This document shows positions 7,509 to 16,749 of a DNA stretch of 32,414 bases, one piece after another (the stretch's first letter is position 1; the number at the start of each line of letters is the position of its first letter). The stretch is from an uncultured Veillonellaceae bacterium (GTDB lineage Bacteria > Bacillota > Negativicutes > Selenomonadales > Selenomonadaceae). Location of the stretch: assembly GCA_902773295.1 (NCBI GenBank), contig CACYDT010000131.1, positions 1-32,414 of the forward strand, given 5' to 3'. Under the pieces are notes generated by a model that saw only the letters and a program-made list of their open reading frames with translations, ran no database searches and was not told the DNA's origin. The translations under genes and the position numbers were made by a program.

Positions 7509-9379
7509 TTCCCCATCCTTCTCTGCTGCTCCAAATAAACAAGAAGCACCGATATATCTGCCGGGGACACACCGGAAATACGTCCTGCCTGCCCCACGGA
7601 TCTCGGACGGACAGCGGTGAGCTTTTCCCTTGCCTCATCCCGAAGACTCGGCACTTCACCGTAGTCGATGGTCTCCGGCAGGAGCTTCGTTTCCAGCTTT
7701 TCCATGCGCTCCACCTGCTCGCGCTGCTTCCTGATATATCCCTCATAAACAATGCTGATTTCCGCCTGCTTCCTGATTTCGGGAGACAGTTCCGGCAACC
7801 CAAACATTTCCCGGATCCTCTCATAGGTAACCTCCGGACGGCGCAGAAGCTCTCCTATGGGCATGGCCGTGCGAATCGGTTCCATGCCCGCTGCCGCGAG
7901 CTTTTCCTGAATCTCGCGGCTCGGCGTCACTATCTTTTTCTGCAGAAGATCCAGAATCTCCTTCACTGCAGCCTGTTTTCTCGTGAATGTTCCCCAGCGG
8001 TCATCCTTTACCAGTCCCAGCCTTCTTCCTATGGGCGTGAGACGGCTGTCCGCATTGTCCTGCCTGAGGAGCAGGCGGTATTCTGCACGGGAAGTCATCA
8101 TGCGATAGGGCTCGTTCGTCCCCTTGGTCACAAGGTCATCGATGAGCACCCCGATATACGCCTCGGAACGCCGAAGAACCAAGGGAGGCTCTCCCTTGAT
8201 TTTCAGGGCAGCATTGATCCCCGCGATGATTCCCTGTGCCGCCGCCTCCTCATATCCCGAGGTTCCGTTGGACTGCCCGGCGGAAAAAAGCCCCCGAATG
8301 GACTTGAATTCCAGGGTAGGCTTTAACTGCAAAGGGTCGATGCAATCGTATTCTATGGCATATCCCGGACGCATGACCCTTGCCTGTTCCAGACCCGGAA
8401 TCGTATGGAGGAAGGCAAGCTGGACATCCACAGGCATGCTCGTGGACATTCCCTGAACGTAGACCTCATTCGTGTGAAGCCCCTCCGGCTCCAGAAAAAG
8501 CTGGTGCCTTTCCTTGTCCGGAAAACGAAGGATCTTCGACTCAATGGAAGGGCAATACCTTGGCCCGATTCCCTCGATCACACCATTGGCCATGGGAGCG
8601 CGGTGCATATTGTCCCGCAGGATCTTATGGGTCGCCTCGTTGGTGTAGGTGAGCCAGCAAGGAACCTGTTCCCGTGTCCTTTCCTGACTCAGAAAGGAGA
8701 AATTGCGGCATTCCTCATCCCCCGGCTGGAGCTGCATTTTGCTGTAATCCAAGGTTCGTGCATCCACTCGTGCCGGTGTTCCCGTCTTGAAGCGCATGAG
8801 CCGGATACCATTGCCCAGAAGGGACTCCGAGAGCTTCATGGCTGCCCTCTGACCGTTAGGGCCCCCATCGTGCATACTCTCCCCTATGATGATCCTCCCT
8901 TTGAGATAGGTTCCCGATGCGAGAATGACCACGGGGGCAAGATAGCTTTCTCCCGTCTCTGTCTCCACTCCTTGCACCTCGCCTGCCTCCACGAGAAGGG
9001 AGTCCACCAGGATCTGCTTTACATCGAGATTCTCCGTATTCTCGCAGGTTTCCTTCATGGTGAACTGATAGAGCTTCTTGTCCGCCTGCGCCCGGAGCGC
9101 TTGGACTGCCGGCCCCTTCCCAGTGTTGAGCATGCGGAACTGGATACAGGTCTTGTCCGCATTGATTCCCATTTCTCCCCCAAGGGCATCCACCTCCCGC
9201 ACGAGATGCCCCTTGGCCGGCCCTCCTACCGAGGGATTGCAGGGCATCATGGCAATATTGTCCATGGAGAGGGTCGCAAGAAGTGTCCGGCATCCCATGC
9301 GTGCAGCCGCCAATGCCGCCTCTGCCCCTGCATGCCCCGCGCCAATCACGATGACATCATAATTTCCGGCAACAAACAT
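7505..9379 (-). CDS. mnmG: tRNA uridine-34 5-carboxymethylaminomethyl modification enzyme
   Basis: MnmG (GidA) works with MnmE to put the cmnm5 group on the wobble uridine of several tRNAs, using FAD, NADH and methylene-THF or glycine. The 624-residue length is normal. The FAD-binding motif [14 protein letters not shown] is at residues 9-22. The family blocks [27 protein letters not shown] (with its conserved Cys) and [28 protein letters not shown] are present. A GGGAGA ribosome site supports ATG 9379. Only ten bases separate it from mnmE upstream, and it overlaps rsmG downstream by four bases: one transcript. Confidence 0.97.
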   Translation of the reverse strand: MFVAGNYDVIVIGAGHAGAEAALAAARMGCRTLLATLSMDNIAMMPCNPSVGGPAKGHLVREVDALGGEMGINADKTCIQFRMLNTGKGPAVQALRAQADKKLYQFTMKETCENTENLDVKQILVDSLLVEAGEVQGVETETGESYLAPVVILASGTYLKGRIIIGESMHDGGPNGQRAAMKLSESLLGNGIRLMRFKTGTPARVDARTLDYSKMQLQPGDEECRNFSFLSQERTREQVPCWLTYTNEATHKILRDNMHRAPMANGVIEGIGPRYCPSIESKILRFPDKERHQLFLEPEGLHTNEVYVQGMSTSMPVDVQLAFLHTIPGLEQARVMRPGYAIEYDCIDPLQLKPTLEFKSIRGLFSAGQSNGTSGYEEAAAQGIIAGINAALKIKGEPPLVLRRSEAYIGVLIDDLVTKGTNEPYRMMTSRAEYRLLLRQDNADSRLTPIGRRLGLVKDDRWGTFTRKQAAVKEILDLLQKKIVTPSREIQEKLAAAGMEPIRTAMPIGELLRRPEVTYERIREMFGLPELSPEIRKQAEISIVYEGYIRKQREQVERMEKLETKLLPETIDYGEVPSLRDEAREKLTAVRPRSVGQAGRISGVSPADISVLLVYLEQQRRMGK

Positions 9380-9389
9380 TTGTTTCTCC

Positions 9390-10772
9390 CTACTTTCCGA
9401 TACAGAACTGACTAAAAATCTGGTCGATGATATCCTCTCCTACCGTTTCTCCGGTAATTTCCCCCAACGTTTCCCAGGCAGAGCGAAGATCGATGGAAAC
9501 AAAATCAACGCCCATCTCTTCTTCCATGGCATTTCTTGCCTCCTCCAGATAACCTCTGGCCTGCCTTATGATTTCCGCCTGCCTCTCGTCATCGACAAAA
9601 GAACTTTCCTCTGTGCACAGATGCTTTCCATATACTTTCTGCACGATGACGTTCTCAAGCTCCTGCAGCCCTGTTTTCTCCTTTGTGGATATCTCGCAGA
9701 GCGCCAGAGACGGAAAACGCTCCTGCAGCGCATCCGATGGGAATGCAGGGGGCAGATCTTTCTTATTCAGGAGCAGGATTGCTTCCCTGCCTTCGATGAG
9801 CCTCATGATTTCCTCGTCCTCCTCCGTGAGTTCCCTGGAGCCATCAAAAAGAGCAAGGATGAGAGAAGCCTCCTCCGCATAGCCTCTGGAACGCTCCACG
9901 CCGATGCGCTCCACGGCATCCTCCGTAGAACGTATCCCGGCAGTATCTATGATGCGCAAGGGCACACCGGCAATATCTGCATATTCCTCAATGCTGTCCC
10001 GTGTCGTGCCCGGAACATCCGTGACGATAGCCCGCTCTTCCCTGAGCAATGCATTGAGGAGACTGGATTTTCCAACATTCGGCTTTCCAATGATGGCGGT
10101 TACAAGCCCTTCTCTCAGAATCTTTCCTGAATGGGCCGTACTGAGAATCTCCGATAAATAATTGATGCAGTCAATCACATTATCCCTTACCTCATCCAAA
10201 ACAACCTCTTCGATTTCATCTTCCGGAAAATCAATGGTTGCTTCCAAATGCGCAATCTGCTCAAGGATATCCTGCCTCAGTTCTTTGATTTTGCCGGAAA
10301 AACGGCCGGAAAGATGTCCTGCTGCCACCTTCAAGGAAGATTCCGTCTTTGCCCGGATCACATCCATGACAGCCTGAGCCTGGGAAAGATCCAGCCTGCC
10401 ATTGAGAAAGGCGCGCTTCGTGAACTCTCCCCTCTCTGCCGGCCTTGCTCCCGCCTCATACGTCAGGGCCAGGGTCCGCCTCAGGGGCATCCTTCCGCCA
10501 TGGCATTGAAGCTCCACCACATCCTCTTTCGTATAAGAACGGGGGCTGCGCATAACGAGTGCAATGGCTTCATCCACCAATTCCCCTTCCGCATCACGAA
10601 TCTGTCCATAGACTGCCCGATAAGATTCCACGGCTTCCAATTTCATTCCACTTATAGAAAAAAACACCTTTCCGGCAACCTCAATTGCCTTCTCCCCACT
10701 GATCCGTATAATTCCTATGCCTGCCTCCCCTTGGGAAGTTGCAATGGCGCTGATGGTATCTCCCTGCTGCAT
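9390..10772 (-). CDS. mnmE: tRNA modification GTPase
   Basis: MnmE (TrmE) is the GTPase partner of MnmG in wobble-uridine modification. The 460-residue protein has the N-terminal tetrahydrofolate-binding domain ([22 protein letters not shown]), and the G-domain inserted in a helical domain. The G1 motif [11 protein letters not shown] is near 227-237, followed by [12 protein letters not shown] and the NKKD motif. The C-terminal CIGK, whose Cys is conserved, ends the protein. The start was set at the ATG at 10772 because AAGGAG lies six bases upstream and the normal MnmE amino end begins here; a 51-codon upstream extension is open but runs through the jag terminator. mnmE opens the operon mnmE–mnmG–rsmG–MATE. 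Confidence 0.96.
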   Translation of the reverse strand: MQQGDTISAIATSQGEAGIGIIRISGEKAIEVAGKVFFSISGMKLEAVESYRAVYGQIRDAEGELVDEAIALVMRSPRSYTKEDVVELQCHGGRMPLRRTLALTYEAGARPAERGEFTKRAFLNGRLDLSQAQAVMDVIRAKTESSLKVAAGHLSGRFSGKIKELRQDILEQIAHLEATIDFPEDEIEEVVLDEVRDNVIDCINYLSEILSTAHSGKILREGLVTAIIGKPNVGKSSLLNALLREERAIVTDVPGTTRDSIEEYADIAGVPLRIIDTAGIRSTEDAVERIGVERSRGYAEEASLILALFDGSRELTEEDEEIMRLIEGREAILLLNKKDLPPAFPSDALQERFPSLALCEISTKEKTGLQELENVIVQKVYGKHLCTEESSFVDDERQAEIIRQARGYLEEARNAMEEEMGVDFVSIDLRSAWETLGEITGETVGEDIIDQIFSQFCIGK

Positions 10773-10875
10773 GCCTGTCTCCTTATTCCAATATATATAT
10801 ACAACGCTACATTTTTTTATTGCTGTGTTATTTTTCCACCTTTTAGAAGAGGAAGGACGAGCCTTGCCTCGTGAC

Positions 10876-10906
10876 AGAAAAAGGACTGCCCATCCGGACA
10901 GCCCTT
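10876..10906 (-). terminator. Terminator of the rpmH–jag gene group
   Basis: On the minus strand a 10-bp stem (10896-10905 with 10882-10891) with a GGAT loop is followed by TTTT. It lies 29 bases after the jag stop and separates that group from mnmE. Confidence 0.8.
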
Positions 10907-10934
10907 TCACAGCTCTCTTTTTCAAACATCATTC

Positions 10935-11699
10935 CTATGATCTTTTTTCTTTGTGCAAACGCTTCGGAACAATAACGACATAACGGTATGGCTCCTCCCC
11001 ATCGCTATAGGTAGATACTCGACGATGATCCTGGAGAGCCATGTGGATGATCTTCCGTTCATGACGGTTCATCGGCTCCAGCTTGACTTCCTCGTGAATG
11101 CGGACAGCCTTGTCCGCCAGGCGCTGGGCAAGGCGCTTCAACGTCTCCTCCCTGCGGCAGCGGTATCTCTCTACATCGAGAACCACCCGGATGCGCTCAT
11201 CTGTCAGACCTCGGTTCGCTGCGAGATTCGCAAGATATTGCAGAGCATCCAGCGTTTGTCCGTGCTTTCCAATGAGAATGCCCAGTTTCTTGCCGACGAG
11301 ATTGAAGACATAGCCTTCCTCTTTCTTTTCCCGCTCCATTGCAACTTCAAGCTGCATAGCGGAAAAAACGCCCCGAAGGAATTCCTCCGCACGCTCCAGC
11401 GGCAGGGAATCGTCCCGCTCTTCCACAGAAGCGTCAGCCTCCTTTGCAGAGGCTTCTTCCTCCTGCACGGTCTCCGGTTCTTCCGGAACGGCCTGAACGG
11501 TCTCCTCCACCCATGGCTGCGGGATTTCCTTCCTTGTCACACGGAGCCGGGCGGGTTTGGCGCCAAAGCCAAAAATCCCCCTGGTTGGATGCGCAAGAAC
11601 CTCGTAATCCACATCCTCTTCCGAGACGCCAAGTTCAAGCAGGGCAGCCTTCAATGCATCCTCTATTGTCTTGCCTGTTGTTTCCACCACATCTGCCAT
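10935..11699 (-). CDS. jag: RNA-binding protein Jag/EloR (KH and R3H domains)
   Basis: The 254-residue protein has the three Jag parts in order. The Jag-N domain (TTGKTIEDALKAALLELG to RGIFGFGAKPARLRV, about 5-57) comes first, then an acidic linker. The KH domain has LGILIGKHGQTLDALQYL, and the C-terminal R3H domain has the MNRHERKIIH motif. Jag/EloR is an RNA-binding regulator linked to cell elongation and sits next to yidC in most Bacillota. The start at 11699 is preceded by GAAGGAGG at nine bases; this start directly follows the yidC stop (TGATATG), so the two are coupled. An upstream in-frame ATG is possible but lies inside yidC and has no good ribosome site. Confidence 0.93.
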   Translation of the reverse strand: MADVVETTGKTIEDALKAALLELGVSEEDVDYEVLAHPTRGIFGFGAKPARLRVTRKEIPQPWVEETVQAVPEEPETVQEEEASAKEADASVEERDDSLPLERAEEFLRGVFSAMQLEVAMEREKKEEGYVFNLVGKKLGILIGKHGQTLDALQYLANLAANRGLTDERIRVVLDVERYRCRREETLKRLAQRLADKAVRIHEEVKLEPMNRHERKIIHMALQDHRRVSTYSDGEEPYRYVVIVPKRLHKEKRS

Positions 11700-11700
11700 A

Positions 11701-12378
11701 TCAGGCAGCCTCCTTCTTCGGTTTGCTGTCATCACCGCGATACATCCACCACTGCTGCACCATCTGGGTGATATTCATCGTCACCCAGTACAGGACAAGC
11801 CCGGAGGGGAACTGCAAGCTGATCCAGCCGATGAAGAGCGGCATGATGGTCATCATCATCTTCATCTGCGGGTTCATCTCCGTCGCTGTCTGCTTCTGCA
11901 TCAGGAACGTCGTCAATGCGGAAAGCACCGGCAGGACATAGATAGGATCCGGCTCGGAAAGGCTCGGGAGCCAGAAAAACGCCTCCATGCCTTCCTCAAA
12001 GTGGAAATTGTACAAGGAATAATACATCCCCATGAGAATCGGCATCTGAATGAGAAGCGGCAGGCATCCCGCCAAGGGATTCACCCCTGCATCTTTGTAG
12101 AGGGCAGCGATTTTCTGCTGCATGACCTGCGGATTGTCCTTGTACTTCTCCTGTATTTTCTTCATCTTCGGCGAGAGTTCCTGCATGGCCTTCATGGATT
12201 TTACCTGTTTCACCGTGAGAGGATACAGAATCACCTTGATAATAATGGTCAAAAGAACGACTGCCCAGCCATAACTGATAAAGCCCGCCGATGCCGTAAT
12301 GCTATGAAGAGCTGAAAGCACAAAGGTCAGCAGGCTTTCAATCGGCGAAAAAAGCGTTCCAAAGAAACCGGGTTCCAA
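11701..12378 (-). CDS. yidC: Membrane protein insertase YidC/OxaA
   Basis: YidC inserts and folds inner-membrane proteins alone or with SecYEG. The 225-residue form lacks the large periplasmic domain of Gram-negative YidC, as usual in Bacillota. Five membrane spans are seen, with the conserved core blocks YGWAVVLLTIIIKVILYPLT (carrying the hydrophilic-groove Lys/Arg region), LAGCLPLLIQMPILMGMYY and FPSGLVLYWVTMN. The start is uncertain. ATG at 12450 directly follows the yidD stop but has no ribosome site and adds 24 unusual residues. TTG at 12378 has AGGA nine bases upstream and gives MEPGFFGTLFSPIESLL, a normal family start, so I chose it. Gene order rpmH–rnpA–yidD–yidC–jag is conserved. Confidence 0.9.
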   Translation of the reverse strand: MEPGFFGTLFSPIESLLTFVLSALHSITASAGFISYGWAVVLLTIIIKVILYPLTVKQVKSMKAMQELSPKMKKIQEKYKDNPQVMQQKIAALYKDAGVNPLAGCLPLLIQMPILMGMYYSLYNFHFEEGMEAFFWLPSLSEPDPIYVLPVLSALTTFLMQKQTATEMNPQMKMMMTIMPLFIGWISLQFPSGLVLYWVTMNITQMVQQWWMYRGDDSKPKKEAA

Positions 12379-12450
12379 TTCATCACATCCTATTCCTATA
12401 CCGCGGACAGGCAAATTTCCCTGCTCACGAGCATCAATCAAAAGAATCAT

Positions 12451-12660
12451 CTATGGAACGGGGTCATAGCCGCCTTTGTGGAAGGGATGGCAGCGCAGAA
12501 TGCGCCTCAGCGCCATCCATCCTCCTTTGCAGACCCCGTATCTTTCAACAGCAATCAGGGCATATTCAGAGCATGTGGGAATATAACGGCAGGAGGGAGG
12601 CTTCAAGGGCGAGAGAAAACTGCGGTAGAACCTGATGGCCAGGAGTACAATTTTCCTCAT
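12451..12660 (-). CDS. yidD: Membrane protein insertion efficiency factor YidD
   Basis: A 69-residue protein with the whole YidD signature: [25 protein letters not shown] with three conserved Cys residues, then [24 protein letters not shown]. YidD is a small amphipathic membrane-associated protein that assists YidC. The start at 12660 was chosen because GGAAGG precedes it and the family begins with MRK; the open frame upstream overlaps rnpA. It starts 14 bases after rnpA and its stop adjoins the yidC leader. Confidence 0.95.
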   Translation of the reverse strand: MRKIVLLAIRFYRSFLSPLKPPSCRYIPTCSEYALIAVERYGVCKGGWMALRRILRCHPFHKGGYDPVP

Positions 12661-12674
12661 GTTCCTTCCCCCCG

Positions 12675-13019
12675 CTACATGAATATGCCGGCTTTCTTTC
12701 CAACGCTCAGAAGAGCCTCCTGGGCCACGGCGCACTTCTCATCCACCAGGGCACGCCTCCCCACCAAAAGCAGGGCAATGCCGGGACGAACCTTGTCCTG
12801 GGTCAGGCGGTAGCTTTCCCGAAGAAGCCGCTTTACACGATTGCGGACGACCGCATTCCCAAGCTTCTTTCCCGCAGCGAAACCAACCTTCCCGTCCAAC
12901 TCCTCAGATACCAGGACATAGAGAACCAGGTAGCGGTTCGCATAGGAACGGCCATATCGATAGACTGTCTGGAAATCCTTCTTTTGACGGAGGATCTTGC
13001 GCTTCGGCAACTTCAACAT
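12675..13019 (-). CDS. rnpA: Ribonuclease P protein component
   Basis: RnpA is the protein subunit of RNase P and helps the RNA subunit cut 5' leaders from tRNA precursors. The 114-residue basic protein has the conserved amino end [25 protein letters not shown] and the RNR signature [23 protein letters not shown] lies seven bases before ATG 13019; an ATG eight codons upstream lacks such a site. A weak terminator-like hairpin sits between rpmH and rnpA and may reduce rnpA expression relative to L34. Confidence 0.95.
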   Translation of the reverse strand: MLKLPKRKILRQKKDFQTVYRYGRSYANRYLVLYVLVSEELDGKVGFAAGKKLGNAVVRNRVKRLLRESYRLTQDKVRPGIALLLVGRRALVDEKCAVAQEALLSVGKKAGIFM

Positions 13020-13070
13020 ATCCCCGCCTCCATCAAGGAACACATAGAATAGCTAAATAGCCTGAAAATG

Positions 13071-13093
13071 GAAAAAGGCCACCTCAGTGACCT
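13071..13093 (-). terminator. Attenuator-like hairpin between rpmH and rnpA
   Basis: On the minus strand GGTCAC (13092-13087) pairs with GTGGCC (13082-13077, one G-U pair) around a four-base loop and is followed by TTTTT. The stem is only 6 bp, so partial read-through into rnpA is expected. Confidence 0.6.
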
Positions 13094-13100
13094 GTACGAA

Positions 13101-13235
13101 TTACGCCGTAAGCTTTTTCCTGCCACGCTGACGCCTTCTCTTGATGACGAGACGGCCACCCTTCGTCTTCATGCGCTCACGGAAACCATGCGTCTTCTTG
13201 CGCCAATGGTTATTCGGTTGATAAGTCTGCTTCAC
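13101..13235 (-). CDS. rpmH: 50S ribosomal protein L34
   Basis: This 44-residue, very basic protein is too short for most gene finders but unmistakable. It reads [20 protein letters not shown] and continues with [20 protein letters not shown] to KLTA. L34 is a late-assembling protein of the large ribosomal subunit. The start codon is GTG at 13235, preceded by AGGAGG ten bases upstream; no ATG is available in frame near the family start. It is the first gene of the leftward rpmH–rnpA–yidD–yidC–jag group and faces dnaA across oriC, as in most Bacillota. Confidence 0.96.
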   Translation of the reverse strand: MKQTYQPNNHWRKKTHGFRERMKTKGGRLVIKRRRQRGRKKLTA

Positions 13236-13491
13236 TGCCTCAACACCTCCTGATAACTTAGTTCATCCCGCAAACAGCTTTCGCTGAATACGGCCACTGG
13301 GGCTTGAAACGGCCTCATAAGCATCTACACACAAGATGATTGTCCACTTATGCGTAGATTTATCAATATTATTGACTACTTATGAGTTCGTCCCGGAAAC
13401 CTATCCCTGCAGGGTCAAAGATATCCACCGCAACAATAGGATGACTATGACAAATTATAGACTAGCTCTCTCAGGGTGTCAAGCAAGAAAC

Positions 13492-13769
13492 TGTGGATAT
13501 TTTCCCTTTTCCTACCTATCCACACAAAAATTGTTGATAACTCCCCCCGATTTTGTTAATATATTCTTGCATTCCCCAAAATCTGTCGTTGGATCCTTCG
13601 TCAAACGAAGGACGCAGACTCCCCGGAATCCCTTGTTTTTCAGCACTCGACAGCATATGGATTCTCCTGATCTACTTATCCACATGTGTGGAAAATCTTG
13701 TGGATAAGTAAATCTTGTGGATAAATAAAATCATACCGATAATTTCAGGAACGGATGCACTTATGCACA
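13492..13769. other. oriC, DnaA-box group upstream of dnaA
   Basis: This lies in the 568-base gap between rpmH and dnaA. Perfect DnaA boxes are at 13676-13684 (+), 13699-13707 (-), 13716-13724 (-) and 13761-13769 (+, TTATGCACA). One-mismatch boxes are at 13492-13500, 13516-13524, 13532-13540 and 13687-13695. A perfect 8-bp hairpin (13594-13601 with 13605-13612) lies between the two subgroups. Together with the group downstream of dnaA this forms a bipartite origin like that of Bacillus subtilis. The part from 13236 to about 13490 holds no DnaA box and no gene that I can see; it must contain the rpmH promoter on the minus strand. Confidence 0.9.
13534..13562 (+). promoter_or_regulatory. Candidate dnaA promoter overlapping a DnaA box
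   Basis: TTGATA (13534-13539), a 17-base spacer and TAATAT (13557-13562) make a good sigma-A type promoter reading towards dnaA. Its -35 hexamer lies inside the one-mismatch DnaA box 13532-13540, so DnaA binding would block it, which would give autoregulation. The untranslated leader would be about 235 bases. Confidence 0.55.
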
Positions 13770-13803
13770 GACAGTTCCTCTACTGCCAGAAAGGATTTTT
13801 TAT

Positions 13804-15258
13804 ATGGATGAGACACAGATGCAGGCCATCTGGGAGCAGATCCTGTCTAAAGTACAGGAATCCCTCTCGGAAAGTGTCTGCAACAAATGGCTCCGTCCGG
13901 TTCGCCCACTCTCCCTTACGGATCAGACTTTGACCATCGGAACCCCAAACGATTTCTACAAGGAATGGATTCTGGATCGCTATATCCCCTTTCTTGAGGA
14001 TGCCGTCCTCGACACCACGGGGAACAAGCTTCATATCACCATCCAGAGCCTGGATATCCCGCTGAAAAAAGAGAGATCTGCCAAAAAGCCCACCAAAAAG
14101 CCCACCAAAGAGGACATCATCAAAGAAGGCGCTCCGGTACAGGACACTCTGATCAACGATGAAACCCCTTCCATCGAAACGAGCAGCATCCATCAGAGCC
14201 ACGAATTCCCGGAGCAGATCGCCCCGGGGGATCCATCGACCCTGAATCCGCGCTATACCTTCGATACCTTCGTCACGGGCAAATCCAATCAGCTGGCCCA
14301 TGCAGCCGCTCTTGCCGTAGCTGCGTCCCCGGGCCAGAAATTCAACCCGTTCTTCATGTACGGAGGCGTCGGTCTCGGCAAGACACACCTCATGCAGGCC
14401 ATTGGGCACCAAATCCTGAAGACCAACCCGGATAAGCGCGTCCTCTATGTCTCCAGTGAAAAATTCACAAATGAGCTCATCAATTCCATCCGGGACAACG
14501 ACCCGGAGATCTTCCGCCAGAAATACCGCACAGTAGATGTGCTTCTCGTAGATGACATCCAGTTCCTGTCCGGCAAGACGGGAACCCAAGAAGAATTTTT
14601 CCACACCTTCAATACCCTGAGAGATACCAACAAGCAAATCATCCTCTCCTCCGATCGTCCCCCCCGTGAAGTGGACAAGCTGGCAGAACGCCTGCGCTCC
14701 CGTTTCGAATGGGGACTCATCACAGACATTCAGGCACCGGATCTTGAGACCCGTATTGCCATTCTCAAGAAGAAAGCTCTGATTGATAACCTCAACGTCC
14801 CGAATGATGTCATGGTATACATCGCCAGCCGCATCGACAGCAACATCCGCGAGCTGGAAGGTGCCCTGACCCGTGCCGTCGCTTACGCCTCCCTTACCCA
14901 GCAACCTATCACAACCAAAGTCGTAACAGAAGCCCTCAAGAACATCTTCGCGGATAACAAGACGAAAAAAATCACCTTGGATATCATACAGGAAATCATC
15001 GCTGACTATTTCAAGATAAAGATTGATGAGCTTCATTCCAAGAAACGCACGCGGGAAATCGCTTTTCCCCGGCAGATTGCCATGTACCTCTGCCGAGAAC
15101 TCACAGATACCTCGCTTCCACGGATCGGAAATTTCTTCGGCGGGCGCGACCACACAACCGTTCTCCACGCCTACGACAAAATCAACGCAGAAAAAGAAAC
15201 CGACAAGAAGCTTAGCAAGACCCTCAAAGAACTCATCGGACGCATCCGGCAAATGTAG
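13804..15258 (+). CDS. dnaA: Chromosomal replication initiator protein DnaA
   Basis: DnaA binds the DnaA boxes of oriC, melts the origin and recruits the replicative helicase. The 484-residue protein shows all four domains. Domain I has the [22 protein letters not shown] helix region, and domain II is a Lys-rich linker with a repeated KKPTK (about 85-145). The AAA+ domain has Walker [10 protein letters not shown] (187-195) and Walker [10 protein letters not shown] (247-255). Domain IV ends with the box-binding signature [14 protein letters not shown] (447-460). An AGGA site precedes ATG 13804. Its gene lies between the two halves of oriC, and the last box of the upstream half is 34 bases before the start. 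Confidence 0.98.
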   Translation: MDETQMQAIWEQILSKVQESLSESVCNKWLRPVRPLSLTDQTLTIGTPNDFYKEWILDRYIPFLEDAVLDTTGNKLHITIQSLDIPLKKERSAKKPTKKPTKEDIIKEGAPVQDTLINDETPSIETSSIHQSHEFPEQIAPGDPSTLNPRYTFDTFVTGKSNQLAHAAALAVAASPGQKFNPFFMYGGVGLGKTHLMQAIGHQILKTNPDKRVLYVSSEKFTNELINSIRDNDPEIFRQKYRTVDVLLVDDIQFLSGKTGTQEEFFHTFNTLRDTNKQIILSSDRPPREVDKLAERLRSRFEWGLITDIQAPDLETRIAILKKKALIDNLNVPNDVMVYIASRIDSNIRELEGALTRAVAYASLTQQPITTKVVTEALKNIFADNKTKKITLDIIQEIIADYFKIKIDELHSKKRTREIAFPRQIAMYLCRELTDTSLPRIGNFFGGRDHTTVLHAYDKINAEKETDKKLSKTLKELIGRIRQM

Positions 15259-15268
15259 TGCATAACTC

Positions 15269-15432
15269 TGTGGATAAGCTGTGACATATGCTGTGGATGA
15301 AATGTGGATAAAGGACAAAGGAGGTTATCACTGTGGATTCTGTGGATAACCTCTTTCTTGTTATCAACAGCTTATCCACAGAACAATCGTCAATAATTTC
15401 AACGCCTCCAGGTACTTATCAACATTTCCACA
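15269..15432. other. oriC, DnaA-box group downstream of dnaA
   Basis: Perfect boxes lie at 15269-15277 (-), 15303-15311 (-), 15341-15349 (-) and 15372-15380 (+). Near-consensus boxes are at 15292-15300, 15361-15369 and 15416-15424 (TTATCAACA), with a weaker ATTTCCACA at 15424-15432. The last one directly abuts the unwinding element. This is the origin half where melting is expected. Confidence 0.92.
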
Positions 15433-15490
15433 GCCCCTACTACTACGACTACTATTTTTTTTATAAATATATCAAGTATATAAAACTATT
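15433..15490 (+). other. oriC unwinding element with DnaA-trio repeats
   Basis: A short GC-rich spacer (15433-15436) after the final DnaA box is followed by triplets CTA CTA CTA CGA CTA CTA (15437-15454), then an AT-only run and an AT-rich stretch to about 15490. The complement of these triplets gives the 3'-GAT-5' DnaA-trio repeats described for Bacillus subtilis as the basal unwinding system. The order box, GC spacer, trios, AT run is the same as in that species. One trio (CGA, 15446-15448) deviates. Confidence 0.85.
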
Positions 15491-15562
15491 GCCTAGCTTG
15501 CTAGATGGAAACTTAAATATCAAACCCCTAAAACGGAAATGCTTCGGTATTTCTTAGAAGCT

Positions 15563-15579
15563 CCCACCTCTTAGGTGGG
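15563..15579. repeat. Short hairpin between dnaA and dnaN, possibly a solo IS200/IS605-type end
   Basis: CCCACCT and AGGTGGG form a perfect 7-bp stem with a CTT loop, followed after six bases by TTCAC. The form recalls subterminal hairpins of IS200/IS605 elements, including the one at 638-657. It has no T run and so is a poor terminator. It may be a relic or a small REP-like repeat. Confidence 0.4.
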
Positions 15580-15614
15580 GAAGGTTCACACACATCACAG
15601 AAAGAAGGAAGAAC

Positions 15615-16727
15615 ATGGAATTTTCCTGCACAAAGAAAGACTTTGCCAATTCTCTCCAAATCATCTCAAGAGCCGTATCCAGCAAACAGCAAATGCCCAT
15701 CCTCTCAGGAATCTACCTGAAAGCAGACAACAACACATTAGAACTCCAAGCAACAGACTACGAAATTGGCCTCATCGCCAAAATACACGCAGATATAACA
15801 TCCCCCGGACAGATTGTTCTATCCGGACGTTATCTACAAGAAGTTGTTCGGAAACTCCCGGGAGAAATCGTTACATTCTCTTTCCACAGGGAAGAAAGCA
15901 TCGCAAACATCCAATCCAACCAATCAAAATTCACACTTCTATGCATGAACCCCAGCGAATTCCCTACCATTCCCTTCCTCGAAGGAGATATCAACTTCAC
16001 CATCAAAAACAACATCCTCCAGAACCTCATCAAAAAAACCGTCTTTGCCTGCGGAACGGATGAATCACGTCCCATCTTCACAGGCTGCTACATGGAAGTA
16101 AACGGTATCACCATTACTATGGCGGCAACCAATATGCACCGGCTCGCCGTCAAAACAGAAACCTTCAACAGCCCCCTTGGAAACATCAAAATCATCATCC
16201 CTTCCAAGACACTGAACGAACTCCTGCATATCATGACCTCCGAGATACCTATCGATGTCCATGTATCCTGTTCCCACAACAAAATCAGCTTCGCCTTCGA
16301 CAACATCTACATGACCTCACGCCTCATTGAAGGCTCCTTCCCGAACTATCAAAAGGTCATTCCCAAAGAATCCTCTACAAAGGTAAAAATCAATACCAGC
16401 GAATTCAGCTCCGCAGTTGACCGCGTTTCCCTGATTTCCCGTTCCAATGAATACAATATCATACGTTTGTCTTTTTCCAATGGACAAGTACATATCTCTT
16501 CCAATAGTCCCGAAATCGGAAACGCCGAAGAAATCGTATCCGCTTCCGTGGAAGGCCCCGAGGTCAATATTGCCTTCAATGCAAAATACATCACAGACGC
16601 CCTCAAGAACATCGATACAGAGGAATGCAGCTTTGCCCTCCAGCAAAGCCTGAACCCGCTCACCATCCGCGAAAAGGGAAACGATACCTTCCTGTATGTA
16701 GCGACACCGGTCAGAACCAACCACTAA
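15615..16727 (+). CDS. dnaN: DNA polymerase III beta subunit (sliding clamp)
   Basis: DnaN forms the ring-shaped dimer that tethers DNA polymerase III to DNA. The 370-residue length and the three repeated clamp domains are normal. Conserved parts include MEFSCTKKDFANSLQIISRAVSSKQQMPILSG at the amino end. The block TDESRPIFTGCYMEVNG follows in the middle, and a carboxyl end with NPLTIREKGND and YVATPVR. GAAGGA upstream of ATG 15615 supports the start. It follows the origin element and is 22 bases before recF; the small S4-domain gene (yaaA/rlbA) often found between them in Bacilli is absent. Confidence 0.97.
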   Translation: MEFSCTKKDFANSLQIISRAVSSKQQMPILSGIYLKADNNTLELQATDYEIGLIAKIHADITSPGQIVLSGRYLQEVVRKLPGEIVTFSFHREESIANIQSNQSKFTLLCMNPSEFPTIPFLEGDINFTIKNNILQNLIKKTVFACGTDESRPIFTGCYMEVNGITITMAATNMHRLAVKTETFNSPLGNIKIIIPSKTLNELLHIMTSEIPIDVHVSCSHNKISFAFDNIYMTSRLIEGSFPNYQKVIPKESSTKVKINTSEFSSAVDRVSLISRSNEYNIIRLSFSNGQVHISSNSPEIGNAEEIVSASVEGPEVNIAFNAKYITDALKNIDTEECSFALQQSLNPLTIREKGNDTFLYVATPVRTNH

Positions 16728-16749
16728 AGACCAGAAAGAGGAGCATCTC

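Noticed and set aside
13780-15318. An open frame of about 512 codons opposite dnaA
   Set aside because: dnaA on the other strand has every domain motif; the antisense frame has none and crosses DnaA boxes.
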